From Gentiana macrophylla (lineage: Eukaryota > Streptophyta > Magnoliopsida > Gentianales > Gentianaceae), in assembly GCA_026214975.1 (NCBI GenBank), contig CM047807.1, forward strand, positions 63,715,824-63,779,823: a DNA stretch of 64,000 nt, read 5' to 3'. The position numbers and the translations under genes are program-made. The notes beneath the pieces are model-generated. The model was not told the origin of the DNA, did not search any database, and saw nothing but the letters and a program-made list of their open reading frames with translations. Positions 1 to 10,748 of the stretch are shown here, piece by piece (the stretch's first letter is position 1; the number at the start of each line of letters is the position of its first letter).

Positions 1-215
1 CTCTAGGTAAGACAGACTAGGTTCATAACCTGGTTGTCACTGATGGAATCTAATTCAGATATTATGGCTCATATCCATGTCTCTCAATCTTGCCTTTCAA
101 ACATTCCTTCATAAGTCGTGAGATATTCATTCTTCAAGATGAACATACCAGCGGCCTTTTCAGGCTTGAGGTTATCCATGGACTTACAGATCTTTTGTGT
201 GCACTGAGCGTTGTT

Positions 216-590
216 CTACACCTCATCGCTATATCTGGCGCCTCGCTTCATGTTCCAATGGTTGAATATATTTTTGTGGTTCTCAAACTCTTTTGAGATC
301 TGATTCACTCCCACTGTTTCTTTTGGAAGAAACACTTCCTCTAGAAAACAGAATGTTTGGAGACAAACATTTTGCTCCGCGGACAAGTAAATATTATCCA
401 GCGTGCTAGCTAAGACATTCCACAAAGTTGCATATGTCGTACTAGGCTCCAAGCCTTTTTGACTCTGCCTACGACAACTTCAAATCATCGGTTAAGATAG
501 ATTCGACATTATCCCCTTCCATATCTAATATGGAATTTATTCAACCTTTATTCTTTGGAACTCGGTTAAGTATAAGGGCACTATCCCTAA
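216..590 (-). pseudogene. Decayed Copia pol remnant (integrase to RT linker) of B'
   Basis: On the minus strand the region near 575-516 reads as the end of a Copia integrase (pattern L-N-R-V-P-K, then I-P-Y and I-W in other frames). About 300-390 reads as the integrase-RT linker (pattern F-L-E-E-V-F-L-P-K). The same remnant is at 38130-38480 in B. Stops and frameshifts interrupt it. Assignment rests on motif resemblance to Copia polyproteins (family knowledge); the rest of pol cannot be recognised. Confidence 0.5.
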
Positions 591-1016
591 ATCGGTAAGG
601 GATACTTGTGATGGCTTGCGCCACACCTTTATCATATAAAGTGTTGTTTCCATTTTGGGAACACAATCTAATTGCATTTCCAAAAGATGGTATCCTTCAA
701 GGGAGAATCTTATTCCTTTTCAGACGACTTCTCAAACACCCTTCAGGTATTAATTACTCCAATCCAATTGAAGATTAATTCCTAAGTAGCTCATCAATCT
801 CATATTCGTACTAGCTCGAACTTTTTGGGCTTTCCGAATTATGCACTTCACTGAGTACACTTGACTATTTCTAAAAATAGTCGTAGAGAATAATAAACAA
901 TTATTTGTGGCATTATTGTCACAAGCCAACAAACATCGGTATGTTTAGGCTTTAGACAATTTTTCAAGATTTTATAACCTTTTCATAAAAGGGTATTTTA
1001 GTCATCTTTAGATAAG

Positions 1017-1032
1017 CTACGTATCACCCACA
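1017..1032. repeat. Left target-site duplication of the LINE
   Basis: The 16 bases here match those at 44497-44512 at 15 of 16 positions (G versus A at the fifth base). Element B keeps the uninterrupted homologous site near 37695-37715, which acts as an empty-site control. Confidence 0.85.
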
Positions 1033-1367
1033 ATTTTTTTGGTTAAAGGTAAAAATTTATATAACCAAGGTATGCAAAGTACAAGAGATTACATCCTAAT
1101 CAAAATTTAGAACTTAACTAACACCTACACTAGTGTTGAAAAGAGGTTAGATTTGTTGATTCCAAGCTGCATAAGACCCCTGAGGTTATATGCAACAAGA
1201 AACAACAGCCACTAAACACATAACAACACCCAAAAAACTGTCAAAAGGGGTCATGTGAGAGCATAACTCATAGAGCATATCCCAAGGTGTGTAGAGAAAC
1301 AAAATATTCTCATACATCCACCAACAAAACCTACTAGAAATCACAAAAGATATACAAAACCTAAACA

Positions 1368-1943
1368 TTAAGGTGTAAAAGTGTACAAGGGGAATGCAGC
1401 CTGCATTATGTAAAACATATGTGTTTTAATGCAAAACAACACATCATCAATCTTCATAGGTACTCCCTCAAACCTCTGTCTGTTTCTCATGTACCAAATC
1501 CAGTAAACAACCACAGAAACAGAGGCACATCTAGCCACATTTGCATGAGAAGTTCCCTTGCATTTCCTCTTCATCCATCTGAGAGCAGCATTTATAGTTT
1601 CCAGTCTTCTATTGATACCTAGCCACAACCTAACCTTGCCCCAAATCATACAGGAGATTGGACACTGGAAATACAGATGAGAGGCAGATTCATTCACCAA
1701 TCCACACAAGGAGCAGAGTTTTTCATCAAAATGAAGCTTATCAGTAGTAAGCATAGCATGTTTCATGGCCATCCACAACAAAAAGCAGTGTTTTGGGGTG
1801 GCTCTAGTGTTCCAGACAAGTCTGTACCACCAAACCTTGGGACTTTGGTGCCCAAAGAAGTCATAAGCTTTAGTAGGAGATAATTTGGGACTAATGGACC
1901 AGGATTTCAACACAAAGAATGGCAAAGCACACCAGAGAACCAA
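1368..1943 (-). pseudogene. LINE ORF2 C-terminus with zinc-binding RT-associated domain
   Basis: This 191-codon minus-strand segment follows the RT domain by only a few bases and a frame change. Around residues 26-100 it has the pattern of the plant LINE zf-RVT domain: a W-x-x-L/V-W-N segment, then C-S-L-C and later H-L-Y-F-Q-C. That domain is usually found at the C-terminus of plant L1 ORF2 proteins. The frame ends at 1368 and about 330 bp of 3' untranslated sequence follows to the A-tail. The start residue is only the frame limit, because the protein continues from 1951. Confidence 0.8.
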
Positions 1944-1950
1944 AGATAAT

Positions 1951-2897
1951 TCAAGATCCTATCCCTAATTTCAAGACAGCAGTTTTGAGTAAAGCGTAAT
2001 CAGTAGACTTGTAAGGATAAGACCACAGATCTGCATTCTTTAAGTACTCAGCATTGATCCATTTCACCCAAAGGCAGTCTTTCTTACATTGGAAGTTCCA
2101 CAAGATCCTACACAAAAGAGCAAGATTCCAAGCTTCCAACTGAAAAATTCCTAAACCACCCTCAGATTTAGGCAAACAAACTTTCTTCCAACCAACAATT
2201 GATTTCATGTTAGAGTCACATGATCCTCCCCACAAAAACCTCCTACGTAATTGATCTATTTTAAGCTTAACACTTCCAATGAAAGGGTAAATACCTAGCC
2301 AAAAACAGTACACACCTTGAATGACAGATTTCACCAGCTGTAACCTACCAGCATAAGACAAGGTGGCACCCTTCCAATTACAAAAGTAATTCCTCAAAGT
2401 AGTGAATAAGGGATCATAATGCACCACATTTAACCTAACATCACACAAGGGAATGCCAAGATACCTAACAGGCATCACACCTTCTTTCAAACCAGAGATG
2501 TCTAATAAAACCTGCTTGTTATACTCATCCAGTCCAGCACCGAAAATTTCAGACTTATGCAAATTAACAACTAGGACAGAACACATACCAAAATCAGTAA
2601 GACAATTCATCATTAAGGAGACAGATATAGGATCTCCTCTAGTGAAAAGCATCAAGTCATCGGCAAAGGCAAGATGATTAATCTTCAAATTCTGGCATCC
2701 ATTGTGAAAGTTAAACTCTGAATCCTCCCCCAGAATTCTAAGCATTCTTGAGAAGTATTCCATACCAAGAACAAAGAGGAAATGATAGAGAGGATCCCCT
2801 TGTCTCAGGCCCCTTTTCCCAGGGAAAAACCCCTTGAGCTCACCATTAATAGACAGGGAGAAGGATGTAGTTGTAACACACAGCATGATCCACTAGA
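1951..2897 (-). pseudogene. LINE reverse transcriptase, second half
   Basis: Reverse transcriptase that copies LINE RNA at the target site. In the 311-residue open segment, residues 25-33 hold R-G-L-R-Q-G-D-P-L and residues 73-77 hold the catalytic A-F-A-D-D box, followed by an L-x-x-N-x-x-K-S-E segment and Y-L-G-I-P. The domain continues from 17687-18281. Element C inserted at 2898-2902, in the middle of the palm region. An in-frame TAG lies next to the insertion point on this side. The apparent Met at 2886 is not the true start. Confidence 0.85.
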
Positions 2898-2902
2898 CAA
2901 AC

Positions 2903-4518
2903 TGTCTACGGATTTTATCTATGCAAAACAAACAAGTAATAAATTTGTAATCCGGTTAACCCCAAGTATAAGGATCGTAGTACTAGTGGTTAATGCCGGG
3001 TCGATCTTACGGGGAACTAGACGATGGTGGTTCCTAGTTTTTGTCTAACTAAGTTATGTCACGGAAAACTAAACTAAACAAATGATTAAACAAAACTAAA
3101 CTGAACATATATGCTGAATATAAACTAGACAGAGGACTAATCCAAAGCTAGGGAGGTTTGGTTGCGAACAAATTACTCTAAAAGTGCAATAGAAAATAAA
3201 CTAACTAAACAGTTCAAGTCTCAAGGGTTAAATCAAGTTTAATATGGGCAAACGAGTATTGATCCACCTATCCAACAAACACTAATCTCTCATCCCGATT
3301 ATATTGCAGTTTCTACCAAGTTGTGGTTCATCTTATCAAAGGTATGAATCCTACTTTCGTAGATGATTCGCCTATTAATTTCTATCTTTCGATTTACGTA
3401 AATTAACGCGTCATAACATGAACAAAGATGTAAACTTTAACGTTTTAACCTAGATTTTCAACCTATCAACTTTCGTTTGACATAGATTAAAGATCTATTC
3501 CTAAATCATGGTGATCTAATGTTTATAAAGACTTTCATCAAATATAAAACATCATACATGCACATCTTTCGATATAAATGCAATTAATCAACATAAGACA
3601 TGATAAAGGAAACAACTTGATTAAAAACTTACAATATAACCGAAGAATCAAAATTAATGAAAGTTGGATGGCTTCACAATGCTCGTTTGATTGAAGCCTA
3701 GCCTCTTAGCATCCTTGAATAGCTTGAATTGTTGAAGTAAATTGCATAAACTAAACTAATTTTATCTAGGAATTTAAGAACATAAAACTGGGAAAAATCT
3801 GAGTAAAAACACAGCCTATAGCCGCCCCTAGGGTTTAGGGTTCGAGAATTGTAGAAATTGGTATCTCAATGTGTGAAAATAGGCAAGTATTTATAGAGAT
3901 TTGAGGCGGTTTCACTAAGTCGGCAATCCGGACGCTCGTCCGGTTAAGTGGACGCTCGTCCAAGTGTTCTGAACTCCAATGTAGACGTTAAATGCTGGAT
4001 AGCGTCCAAACTCTCTGATCTTCTTTTTGCACCTTGGACGCTCGTCTGCTTCTTCTGGACGTTCGTTCAGTAAGTTCATGATGCCTCAGTATTGAATTCT
4101 TCCTCTACAGACGCCCGTTTGGATTGTCAGACGCCCGCCCACTCCTCGGACGGGACTTGGACGCTTGATTTAGCTGAATAAAACTTGATTAAATCATCTC
4201 TATCTCTTTTCCGTCCACTCCATTCGATCATTATCTCTTCTTAAATCTTTATAGCTCGAATTTTAACCCTTTTGATCATCATTTGAGCACAATAAACATA
4301 CCTATAACACATGGAAAACATCGCAAAAGCGTAATAAAGTCCAATTAATTATAATTCACGATGAAAACACATAATTTATTCAATATTGCGATTAAGTCCT
4401 TAAAAACCTAGTATGCTCAATATTTCCATATAAGGGCCATTTATTATGCAATTAATCCAATTAAGAGGAAAATACCATAAAATATATCATAATAAAACAT
4501 AGACTTTCACCCTTAACA
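2903..4518 (-). repeat. 3' LTR of C
   Basis: Begins TGTCTACGG and ends CTTAACA as read on the plus strand; the element is on minus. It pairs with 16064-17681. It contains a TATA box (3887-3896, minus strand) and a palindrome array (3928-4160). Differences from the other LTR cluster at CTG/CAG sites, for example CTG at 3101-3103 versus TCG near 16263-16265. Confidence 0.95.
3887..4165 (-). promoter_or_regulatory. U3 promoter-like module in 3' LTR of C: palindrome array plus TATA
   Basis: The minus strand reads CTATAAATAC at 3896-3887. Directly upstream lie about seven short inverted repeats. The best are 3928-3943 (seven-base arms CCGGACG and CGTCCGG around CT) and 3949-3962 (TGGACG and CGTCCA around CT). 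The outermost base pair differs between these two yet stays complementary. Weaker copies are at about 4035, 4055, 4110 and 4128. Function is inferred from position. Confidence 0.6.
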
Positions 4519-4558
4519 ACTCCCCACACTTAGCTTTTGCTCGTCATTCCGAGCAAAA
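4519..4558 (-). promoter_or_regulatory. Polypurine tract and adjacent hairpin of C
   Basis: On the minus strand AGTGTGGGGAGT (4530-4519) abuts the 3' LTR and fits the plus-strand primer purine tract. Just upstream, 4535-4543 and 4550-4558 form nine-base perfect arms (TTTTGCTCG and CGAGCAAAA) around a six-base loop. F has an analogous hairpin fused to AAGTGTGGGG at 63447-63468. Confidence 0.7.
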
Positions 4559-6223
4559 CAAAACGAAAAAATTAGGCTCGAGAAAGGAAAACAGCATCTA
4601 AACAAATACAACATATATTCAATAACTTAGGTGTTCACCATCGTGTAAGTGCATAGCCATAGGAAACTTCCACTAAAACCAAACTTGAATAACTCAAAGC
4701 AAAACTAGCTAATACCCCTCATAGAATAGTAATAAATGATACTCATAAGATGTACCTACAAACGTGACATATCCCGAAAAGGATGATCGAATGAATCTAG
4801 GGCCTTTCAAAATACTCAGAGGATAATCCCTACAAGATATCTATCGGTTTATACTGGGATAAGATTAACTAAAACTAAGCCTTATTCATTTCATAACATA
4901 TCTTAAGTTGATTGAATTCATTCACTTTAAACACACATTAGGGTGAGCTTTTGCCCTCATAGCGAGAATAGGACATTTCGAGATAATCCCTACCTTACTC
5001 CAATCATAAGGCGACTTTTTCCTAACTCGCCGTGAGCTCTTAGTCATCATAGTGGTATAGGACATACGTGGTATACCCTATCACACTCAAATCATCGACT
5101 AGCTTTCGACACACACGTAGATTCACTTAAAATTTTCAACTTCTCATTTGACATTAGTTACGTGTTACTTATCACATTCAAACTTCTAGATATTCACAGT
5201 ATGTCATACTTCGGAACTAAATACAAACTACCATAAATCTCAAGATATATACGTAGCACTAAGCACATGACTTATAAGAAAATCAAAAATAACTAATCCA
5301 AAACGGGGTATAACTTTATAAAAGTAGCTCATCATTAACTATGGCTCGTGAAAAATAGTGTCAGGTGAAGCAACTAACTTACCAAACATATGAAATATCG
5401 CATAGATGACTATAAAAACAAGGAACTTCAAATTGAATTGCCTACTCGGGACAAAACAAAAACAAAGGTGTCGGAAAATTTTGAAAAATTATGCTCATTT
5501 CGCATAAAACAACAATCTAACGTACTAAAACAACGTGTACACATAGGCACAAATCGAACTATCCCCTTCCCCACACTTAAAAATGCAACATGTCCTCATG
5601 TTGTGCAGAAAAGTAAAAGGATAAGAAACTTAGTTGTATGCGCGTAGAAAATCGAGATGTTGGTCGTGCCGAGCATGAAAGAAACAACACTCGCAAAGCT
5701 GCCGGAAAAACGCCCAAACCGAACTCAACCAAGACTAGATCTCGCACTACTCGACAAAACAATGAATCTCGGGGAAAACGGGGCACAATAACGTAATAAT
5801 GTGAAAGGAATGAATGAAAGAGATAGAACAACAAGCGTCAACCAAAATGATCATAATACCAACGAAATCGCAATCCAAGTATCGTGGTACTGGCGACTTA
5901 CATGATTTAAGAAAACATACGCCCACGATAATCAACAAATGAGCGAGAAAAATAGAAAGTACGTAAATCATGGAAGCATCAAAAGGAAAGTAGTAATAGT
6001 CATCGTACACCGGATCGAATGCGTATAAAAGGAAGAAATACATCAAGCGTAAAATGCATAAAAATCTCAAGATCACTCGGGCGAATCGGAGCATCGAGGC
6101 GGGGAATAAAGCAGAATCACCAAAGCAGGGGCATCAACACGAGGAGGATCTCAAGTAGTACAAAGCAACAAATGGGACGTCGTCGGTGTAGCTCAAAGTG
6201 CGAGTAGAAGCGATGAGCAGGAT
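4559..6223 (-). other. Non-coding 3' region of C
   Basis: No credible reading frame. On the minus strand a seven-base-arm hairpin (CAACATG, loop AGGA, CATGTTG; 5603-5586) is followed closely by AAGTGTGGGG (5578-5569). F has a related GAGGACA block at 62872-62889 with a purine tract after it. The rest is unremarkable AT-rich sequence. Confidence 0.6.
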
Positions 6224-7605
6224 CTACCGGGGCTCATCCTCCTCATCGTCAGACGACTCGCGAATCACAGCTGCAATCGCCTGCTCAATGTCGTCATCGA
6301 AACTATAATCCACCATGCTGTGGGCATAAATCCGCTCATCCCGCAGCAGTCTATCCTCAAGCGCACACTGAAGCAAAGTGACAATGTTATTCTGCATGTT
6401 TCGCTGATCGAGCATCCACTGCCTAAAACTGTGGGCCATGCTGAGCCGCATCCGCATCGATGGAGGAATGGTAGGGACAGGAGGTACCGGAGGTGGGGCG
6501 GCCTCAGACTCACCCGTAGGCGGAGCTTTTTCTCTTTGAATACCTCGAGGGTTCTTAGGCCTATGATCCTGCTTATACTCCGGCACTCCGGCATCCTTGC
6601 ATATCTGATGAATCAAATGTGGGACAATCAAACTCCGCTTGTAATTCTTCCGATCGAACACCAACTCATCATAAATCGCTTGGCCAACATCGACATTTAA
6701 CTTGAAAACCAAAGCATACAACATTCCAAGGTCGCTATGTGAAAGTGTGTCAAATTATTCTTCGGCAATAAACGACTGGATGAAACGGCAATAGACTCTC
6801 CAATCTTCGAGACCACGCCGTAGTAACAATCTCCTTACGGTCCCCACCCGTCCGAAAGCGCCCAAGCAACATCGGGCAAACTTTCAACCTCAATTCCTCC
6901 AAGGGATCCTGCCCCGAATCCCGCTTCTCTTAATTTCCTCCTTATAATCCCAACCTTCAAACGCCGCCAAACCATACTTTGCATTAAAAACTTGTGTTGA
7001 AATGGGAACTCGAACACCTCGAACCATCACAACCCCCGTGTTCAAGTCGGTTTCGAAAAATTAGCGTAAAACTCCCTAACCAACGAATCATTCACGGGGT
7101 AGTCGGTATCTTCATCAATTCCTCCCATTTCCTATCTCTCAACAACTTCACAAAAACGGGATCCACTTTTGTCTCTATCATCGCGCCGCTCAACCAACAT
7201 ATTCCGAGCGAAATAGTGTTTGGTATAGGCCTCATGTGCTTTAGAGTTGACAAACCGAGGAGGCATAGGGATAGGCACAACCTGGTCTCACTTTCTTTCG
7301 AGGTCCTCGGTCCTAGGTTCATCGGCATCCTCCCTAGCAACCTCTTCAAAATAGGTTCCACCTCTAGACGGCTCACCACCTCGGGCATTCTTAGTAAACC
7401 GTGCAGAGGCACATCCAAATCGATTTCAGACCCGAGGTGGACTCGCTCTCAAATCAGCTCTAGCTTGTTGTGATGCCCACAGAGGTTGCTCTCGGATCAC
7501 TACGCCCTATTTGGATCAACTATGGGAGGGTCCAACTTTACGCTTTTACCACTCTCCCTAGCCACACCCTTACCAAACCGCTTCAACTCCCTTCACCCGC
7601 ACCAT
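6224..7605 (-). pseudogene. Post-integrase accessory gene of C (putative plant transposon protein domain)
   Basis: Homologous along its length to the better-preserved gene in F at 60816-62257. The proposed ATG at 7605 begins a basic N-terminus resembling F's (a G-K-x-x-A-R-x-x-G-K pattern). The last 166 codons (6724-6224) are open: a conserved L-Y-A-L-x-F-K-L-N-V-D-V-G-Q-A segment, V-P-E-Y, a proline-rich linker, M-R-M-R-L-S-M, and an acidic C-terminus. The region 7605-6725 is split between frames. The position matches the env-like or accessory ORF of Athila-type elements, but there is no signal peptide or membrane segment and the function is unknown. It is preceded by its own promoter-like module and a candidate leader intron. 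Confidence 0.7.
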
Positions 7606-7613
7606 GATTGAAA

Positions 7614-7857
7614 CTTTAAAGACCACAAACACTAAAACAATTCAAGGCACAACAAAGGGTACCCGTTTAACATCCAAATCGGGATTTCAATTCAACAATA
7701 TCAACCCATCCACCACAACCATCATCACCACATCATCACAACACCAAAACAGGAAGAAAACAGCAACAAAATGAGATAAATTTCAAGAAAATGAGCCGAC
7801 CCGAAGATCGAACTCACAAAACGTGAAAGAAATCAAGAAAAGTCGCTACAAACTTAC
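7614..7857 (-). other. Candidate 5'-leader intron of C accessory gene
   Basis: Minus strand TTTG|GTAAGTTTG marks a donor at 7857, and an AG at 7615-7614 lies nine bases before the ATG at 7605. F has TTTTG|GTAAGAATC at 60528 and an AG just before its ATG at 60816. The TATA-to-donor distance is about 300 bp in both. Splicing is inferred. Confidence 0.5.
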
Positions 7858-8155
7858 CAAAGATGGTGAGTAGATGAAGATAATGCTTTGTAGACGTCCA
7901 AAACAACCCAAATTGACCCCAAAAATCCGATTTTTCTTGAACAAGGTCGGACTATATAGGTGGCCGATTCTCTAAAAATATGGAATGTTGGGGGATTTGG
8001 CTTTGAAAATCGATGAGAGGGTGTCAGGGGCGTCCTATAGCACTTGAAATTGCCCAATTTGGTGTTGAATCAAGGGATTTAGGTTGAGAGGAGGGCAAAA
8101 GTCGGGTGTTGCGGTTTGAAATTCGAAGGAATGAGGGTTCATGGCATAAGGGGGG

Positions 8156-8447
8156 TATATATAGACAGGTGGTGGATGCTCGTCCAACTCGGCGGACGGG
8201 CGTCTGTCTGGAAATGTGATGAACCGGACGGGCGTCCAAAATGCCAGACGCTCGTCCAAAGGCTTGATTTGAATACATGATTGGAGGGAATTATCCGGAC
8301 GGGCGTCCATATTGTTAGACGAACGCCTGGTCAAGAAGTTGAATACGTGATTGAAAAGCTTGTTTCAGCACGGGCCCCATAACTTGGACGGGCGCCCAGA
8401 AAATCGAGAGCCGGATCAAGCGCCCAAAGATTACTAGACGGGCGTCG
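8156..8447 (-). promoter_or_regulatory. Internal promoter-like module of C: palindrome array plus TATA
   Basis: The minus strand reads TATATATA at 8163-8156. Immediately upstream lie eight copies of the GGACG-NN-CGTCC motif: about 8174, 8194, 8226, 8246, 8297, 8317, 8386 and 8436. The two at 8226-8237 and 8297-8308 have perfect five-base arms around GG. The layout copies C's LTR promoter but sits between integrase and the accessory gene. About 300 bp of leader separates the TATA from the splice donor at 7857. Inferred to drive the accessory gene. Confidence 0.6.
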
Positions 8448-9242
8448 GTCAAGAAAAATGCAAAATCGTCCTTTTCTAAAAATTATCATACAAAACAACT
8501 AAATGCGAAACTTTTATTACTGATAATTTAAAATTCAAAAGTACAATACGGAAAATCATGAAAGAACTTGAAAATAAAACAAACAAAATAAAACAAAGGT
8601 TGCCTCCCACCAAGCGCTTCCGTTTTACGTCGGGGCTCGACGAAAGCAAAACTAACTAAGGAAACACTAATCTGCGTGAGATCTCGTCCCAATCCACTAA
8701 GCTTAATGAGACGTCGAAGCATGTCGATAGCCGGAGGGAAGTCGTACTCATCCCGCAAACACCAATCCTCACCGCTACTACCTCAACACCTCTAAAATGC
8801 TCAGCCCGCGGCAAGACTGCCAAATCCACAAGATAGGATCATTAAGGATCGTGTAAGGACGTCCTATGGCCTCCTCGCAACTCCTCGATCGTGAACTCAT
8901 TGCCTCCCAAACACGGTGGAACAATGATAACGCACGTGATGGTCTTAACCTGAAAGTGCTAATGTCAAAATCTACATGAAGAACTATAGTGCCTCCTGGT
9001 CCATCATCTATCGTGATCGGGATTCGACTAATGAGTGGGAACTCCTCGTAGGCTTAACTCCGTGAGAGATCCATATCTAGAAAGAAAACTCTTGTGAGAT
9101 AGCAACATAGAAGCTTAGTAAAACTAACCAAAATAACATACTAAAGCAAAAAGAACTAAGAAAAACTAAAACAAGATTGGATATCTAGGATGCCCCCTAG
9201 TGGCGCTTTTGGTTTATGTCGTTAGCTCGACACCATTTAAAT
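8448..9242 (-). other. Spacer between integrase and internal promoter of C
   Basis: Non-coding. On the minus strand, 8640-8597 is a conserved block (GCGCTTGGTGGGAGGCAACC core) shared with F at 59877-59923. It marks the same post-integrase position in both elements. Nothing else is recognised. Confidence 0.6.
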
Positions 9243-10698
9243 TCAGCATGGGTCAGGCCATTTGACTTTTCTGCCCGCCATTACCTCGTTTAAGTTCTGA
9301 TCAGGATTGTGGCTGCAGAAACGACACTTAACGCATGGGATTAAAGCTTTGACAGTTTTCCAAATACGTTGAACCTTTCCCATGGTCGACTTTCTCCTTC
9401 GTAGATTTCTCTGCTGACGTTTGAGTTGTTGCTCCCTTGCATATTCCTCCATATCCCAACTACCGGCTAGAACTTCTTGTGATAGACCACTACCGTTATC
9501 CTCAGAAAACAGATTGGGTGAAATCTCGTCAGAGTCTTCGACTTCATTAACACCACATCCAAGGATATCGAGAAATTTGACAATCAAAGGCTTGCCTGTA
9601 GGTTCTCCAATGTAGTGTTTGCACCTCTGACCATTAACTCGAAACGGCTGATCTTTATAACCGAGTAGTTCTAGAACGCCTCCAGGAATGATTTTGAGAA
9701 TCGTAAAGGGCCCGGACCATCGTGTCCTCAGCTTTCCAGAAAACAAATGTAATCTGGAATTATAAAGAAGAACTTGTTCCCCTACTTGAAATTCTCTTTT
9801 CTTAATTTTTGCGTCATGGAGGAGTTTCATCTTATCCTTGCTTATCCTGGCGCTTTCGTAAGCCTGGAGTCGGAACTCGTCTAACTCATGCAGCTGCTGC
9901 AGTCGATGTTTTCCACAAGTTTGGGAATCAAAGTTAAGAAACTTCGTCGCCCAATAAGCCCTATGCTCTAACTCAACTGGCAGATGACATGGCTTGCCGT
10001 AAACCATCTGATATGGAGATGTACCCATAGGGGTTTTATAAGCAGTCCTATACGCCCATAGTGCATCATCCAATTTCAAACTCCAGTCCTTTCTATGACT
10101 GTTCACTGTCTTTTCCAGGATTTGCTTGATGCTTTGGTTGTTTTCGGTCAACTCGACCGCTAGTCATCGGATGGTATGGTGTGCCGGTCTTATGGCGAAC
10201 ACCATACTTTTCAAGAACTTTCTCTAGAGGTCGGTTGCAGAAATGCGTTCCTTCATCACTGATCAAGGCTCGAGGACATCCAAATCTCACAAAGATGTTC
10301 TTCTTCAGAAATTTCATGACCGTTTTATGATCATTGTGAGGAGTGGCCACTGCCTCCACCCATTTCGAAACATAATCAACGCAGACTAAGATGTATTTGT
10401 TGCCACACGATGATGGAAAAGGTCCCATAAAATCGATGCCCCAAACATCAAAGACTTCACACTCTAAGATGGGTTTTAAAGGCATGTCGAAACGCCTTGT
10501 CAGAGTTCCGGTTCTTTGACATCTATCGCAAGCTTTACAGAAGGCTTCTGTATCCTTAAAGATTGTAGGCCAATAGAAACCGGACTGGAAGATCTTAGCA
10601 ACCGTCTTCCAAGGACCAAAGTGACCACCTGTGGGTCCACTATGGCATTGCTCGATAATCTCTTGTTGCTCAGATTCAGGAACGCATCTCCTAAGCAA
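9243..10698 (-). pseudogene. Integrase of C, split in two frames
   Basis: Integrase joins the element's DNA to the host chromosome. Minus-strand segment 10698-10093 has the N-terminal zinc-binding region (H-x-G-P-T-G-G-H-F and C-x-x-C-Q-R-T-G), then core residues in W-G-I-D-F-M-G-P and I-S-D-E-G-T-H-F and the P-Y-H-P segment. A frame change near 10150 moves the third acidic region and C-terminus to 10151-9243, which has the A-Y-K-T-P-x-G-x-S-P-Y segment, [11 protein letters not shown] and a basic tail. Note V-D-R-K where most relatives have V-E-x-x-N: in this reading the catalytic Glu is not seen. The length is typical for gypsy integrase plus tail. Confidence 0.85.
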
Positions 10699-10748
10699 AC
10701 CATCTTTGCAGATCTTGAGCAGATAAGGTTCATCCTAAACGAAATATT

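Larger units (their letters stand above)
1..1032 (-). mobile_element. Copia-type element B', distal internal part
   Basis: This stretch is the reverse complement of the internal region of element B at about 37710-38727, including the conserved segment at 750-932. It continues the piece at 44513-49685; the two were separated when the LINE inserted. The element runs off the left edge, so its 3' LTR is not in the window. No intact gene is present, only a decayed polymerase remnant. The copy is older than B because it was in place before the LINE, A and B arrived. Confidence 0.85.

Noticed and set aside
7092..7473. Opposite open frames (108 and 159 codons) as separate small genes in C
   Set aside because: This interval aligns in position with the middle of F's accessory gene in another, frameshifted frame, so it is part of that pseudogene.
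9421..9615. Plus-strand frames across C, and minus-strand frames across A, as possible antisense genes
   Set aside because: They are mirror frames of gag, pol and accessory genes with no own motifs or start context.
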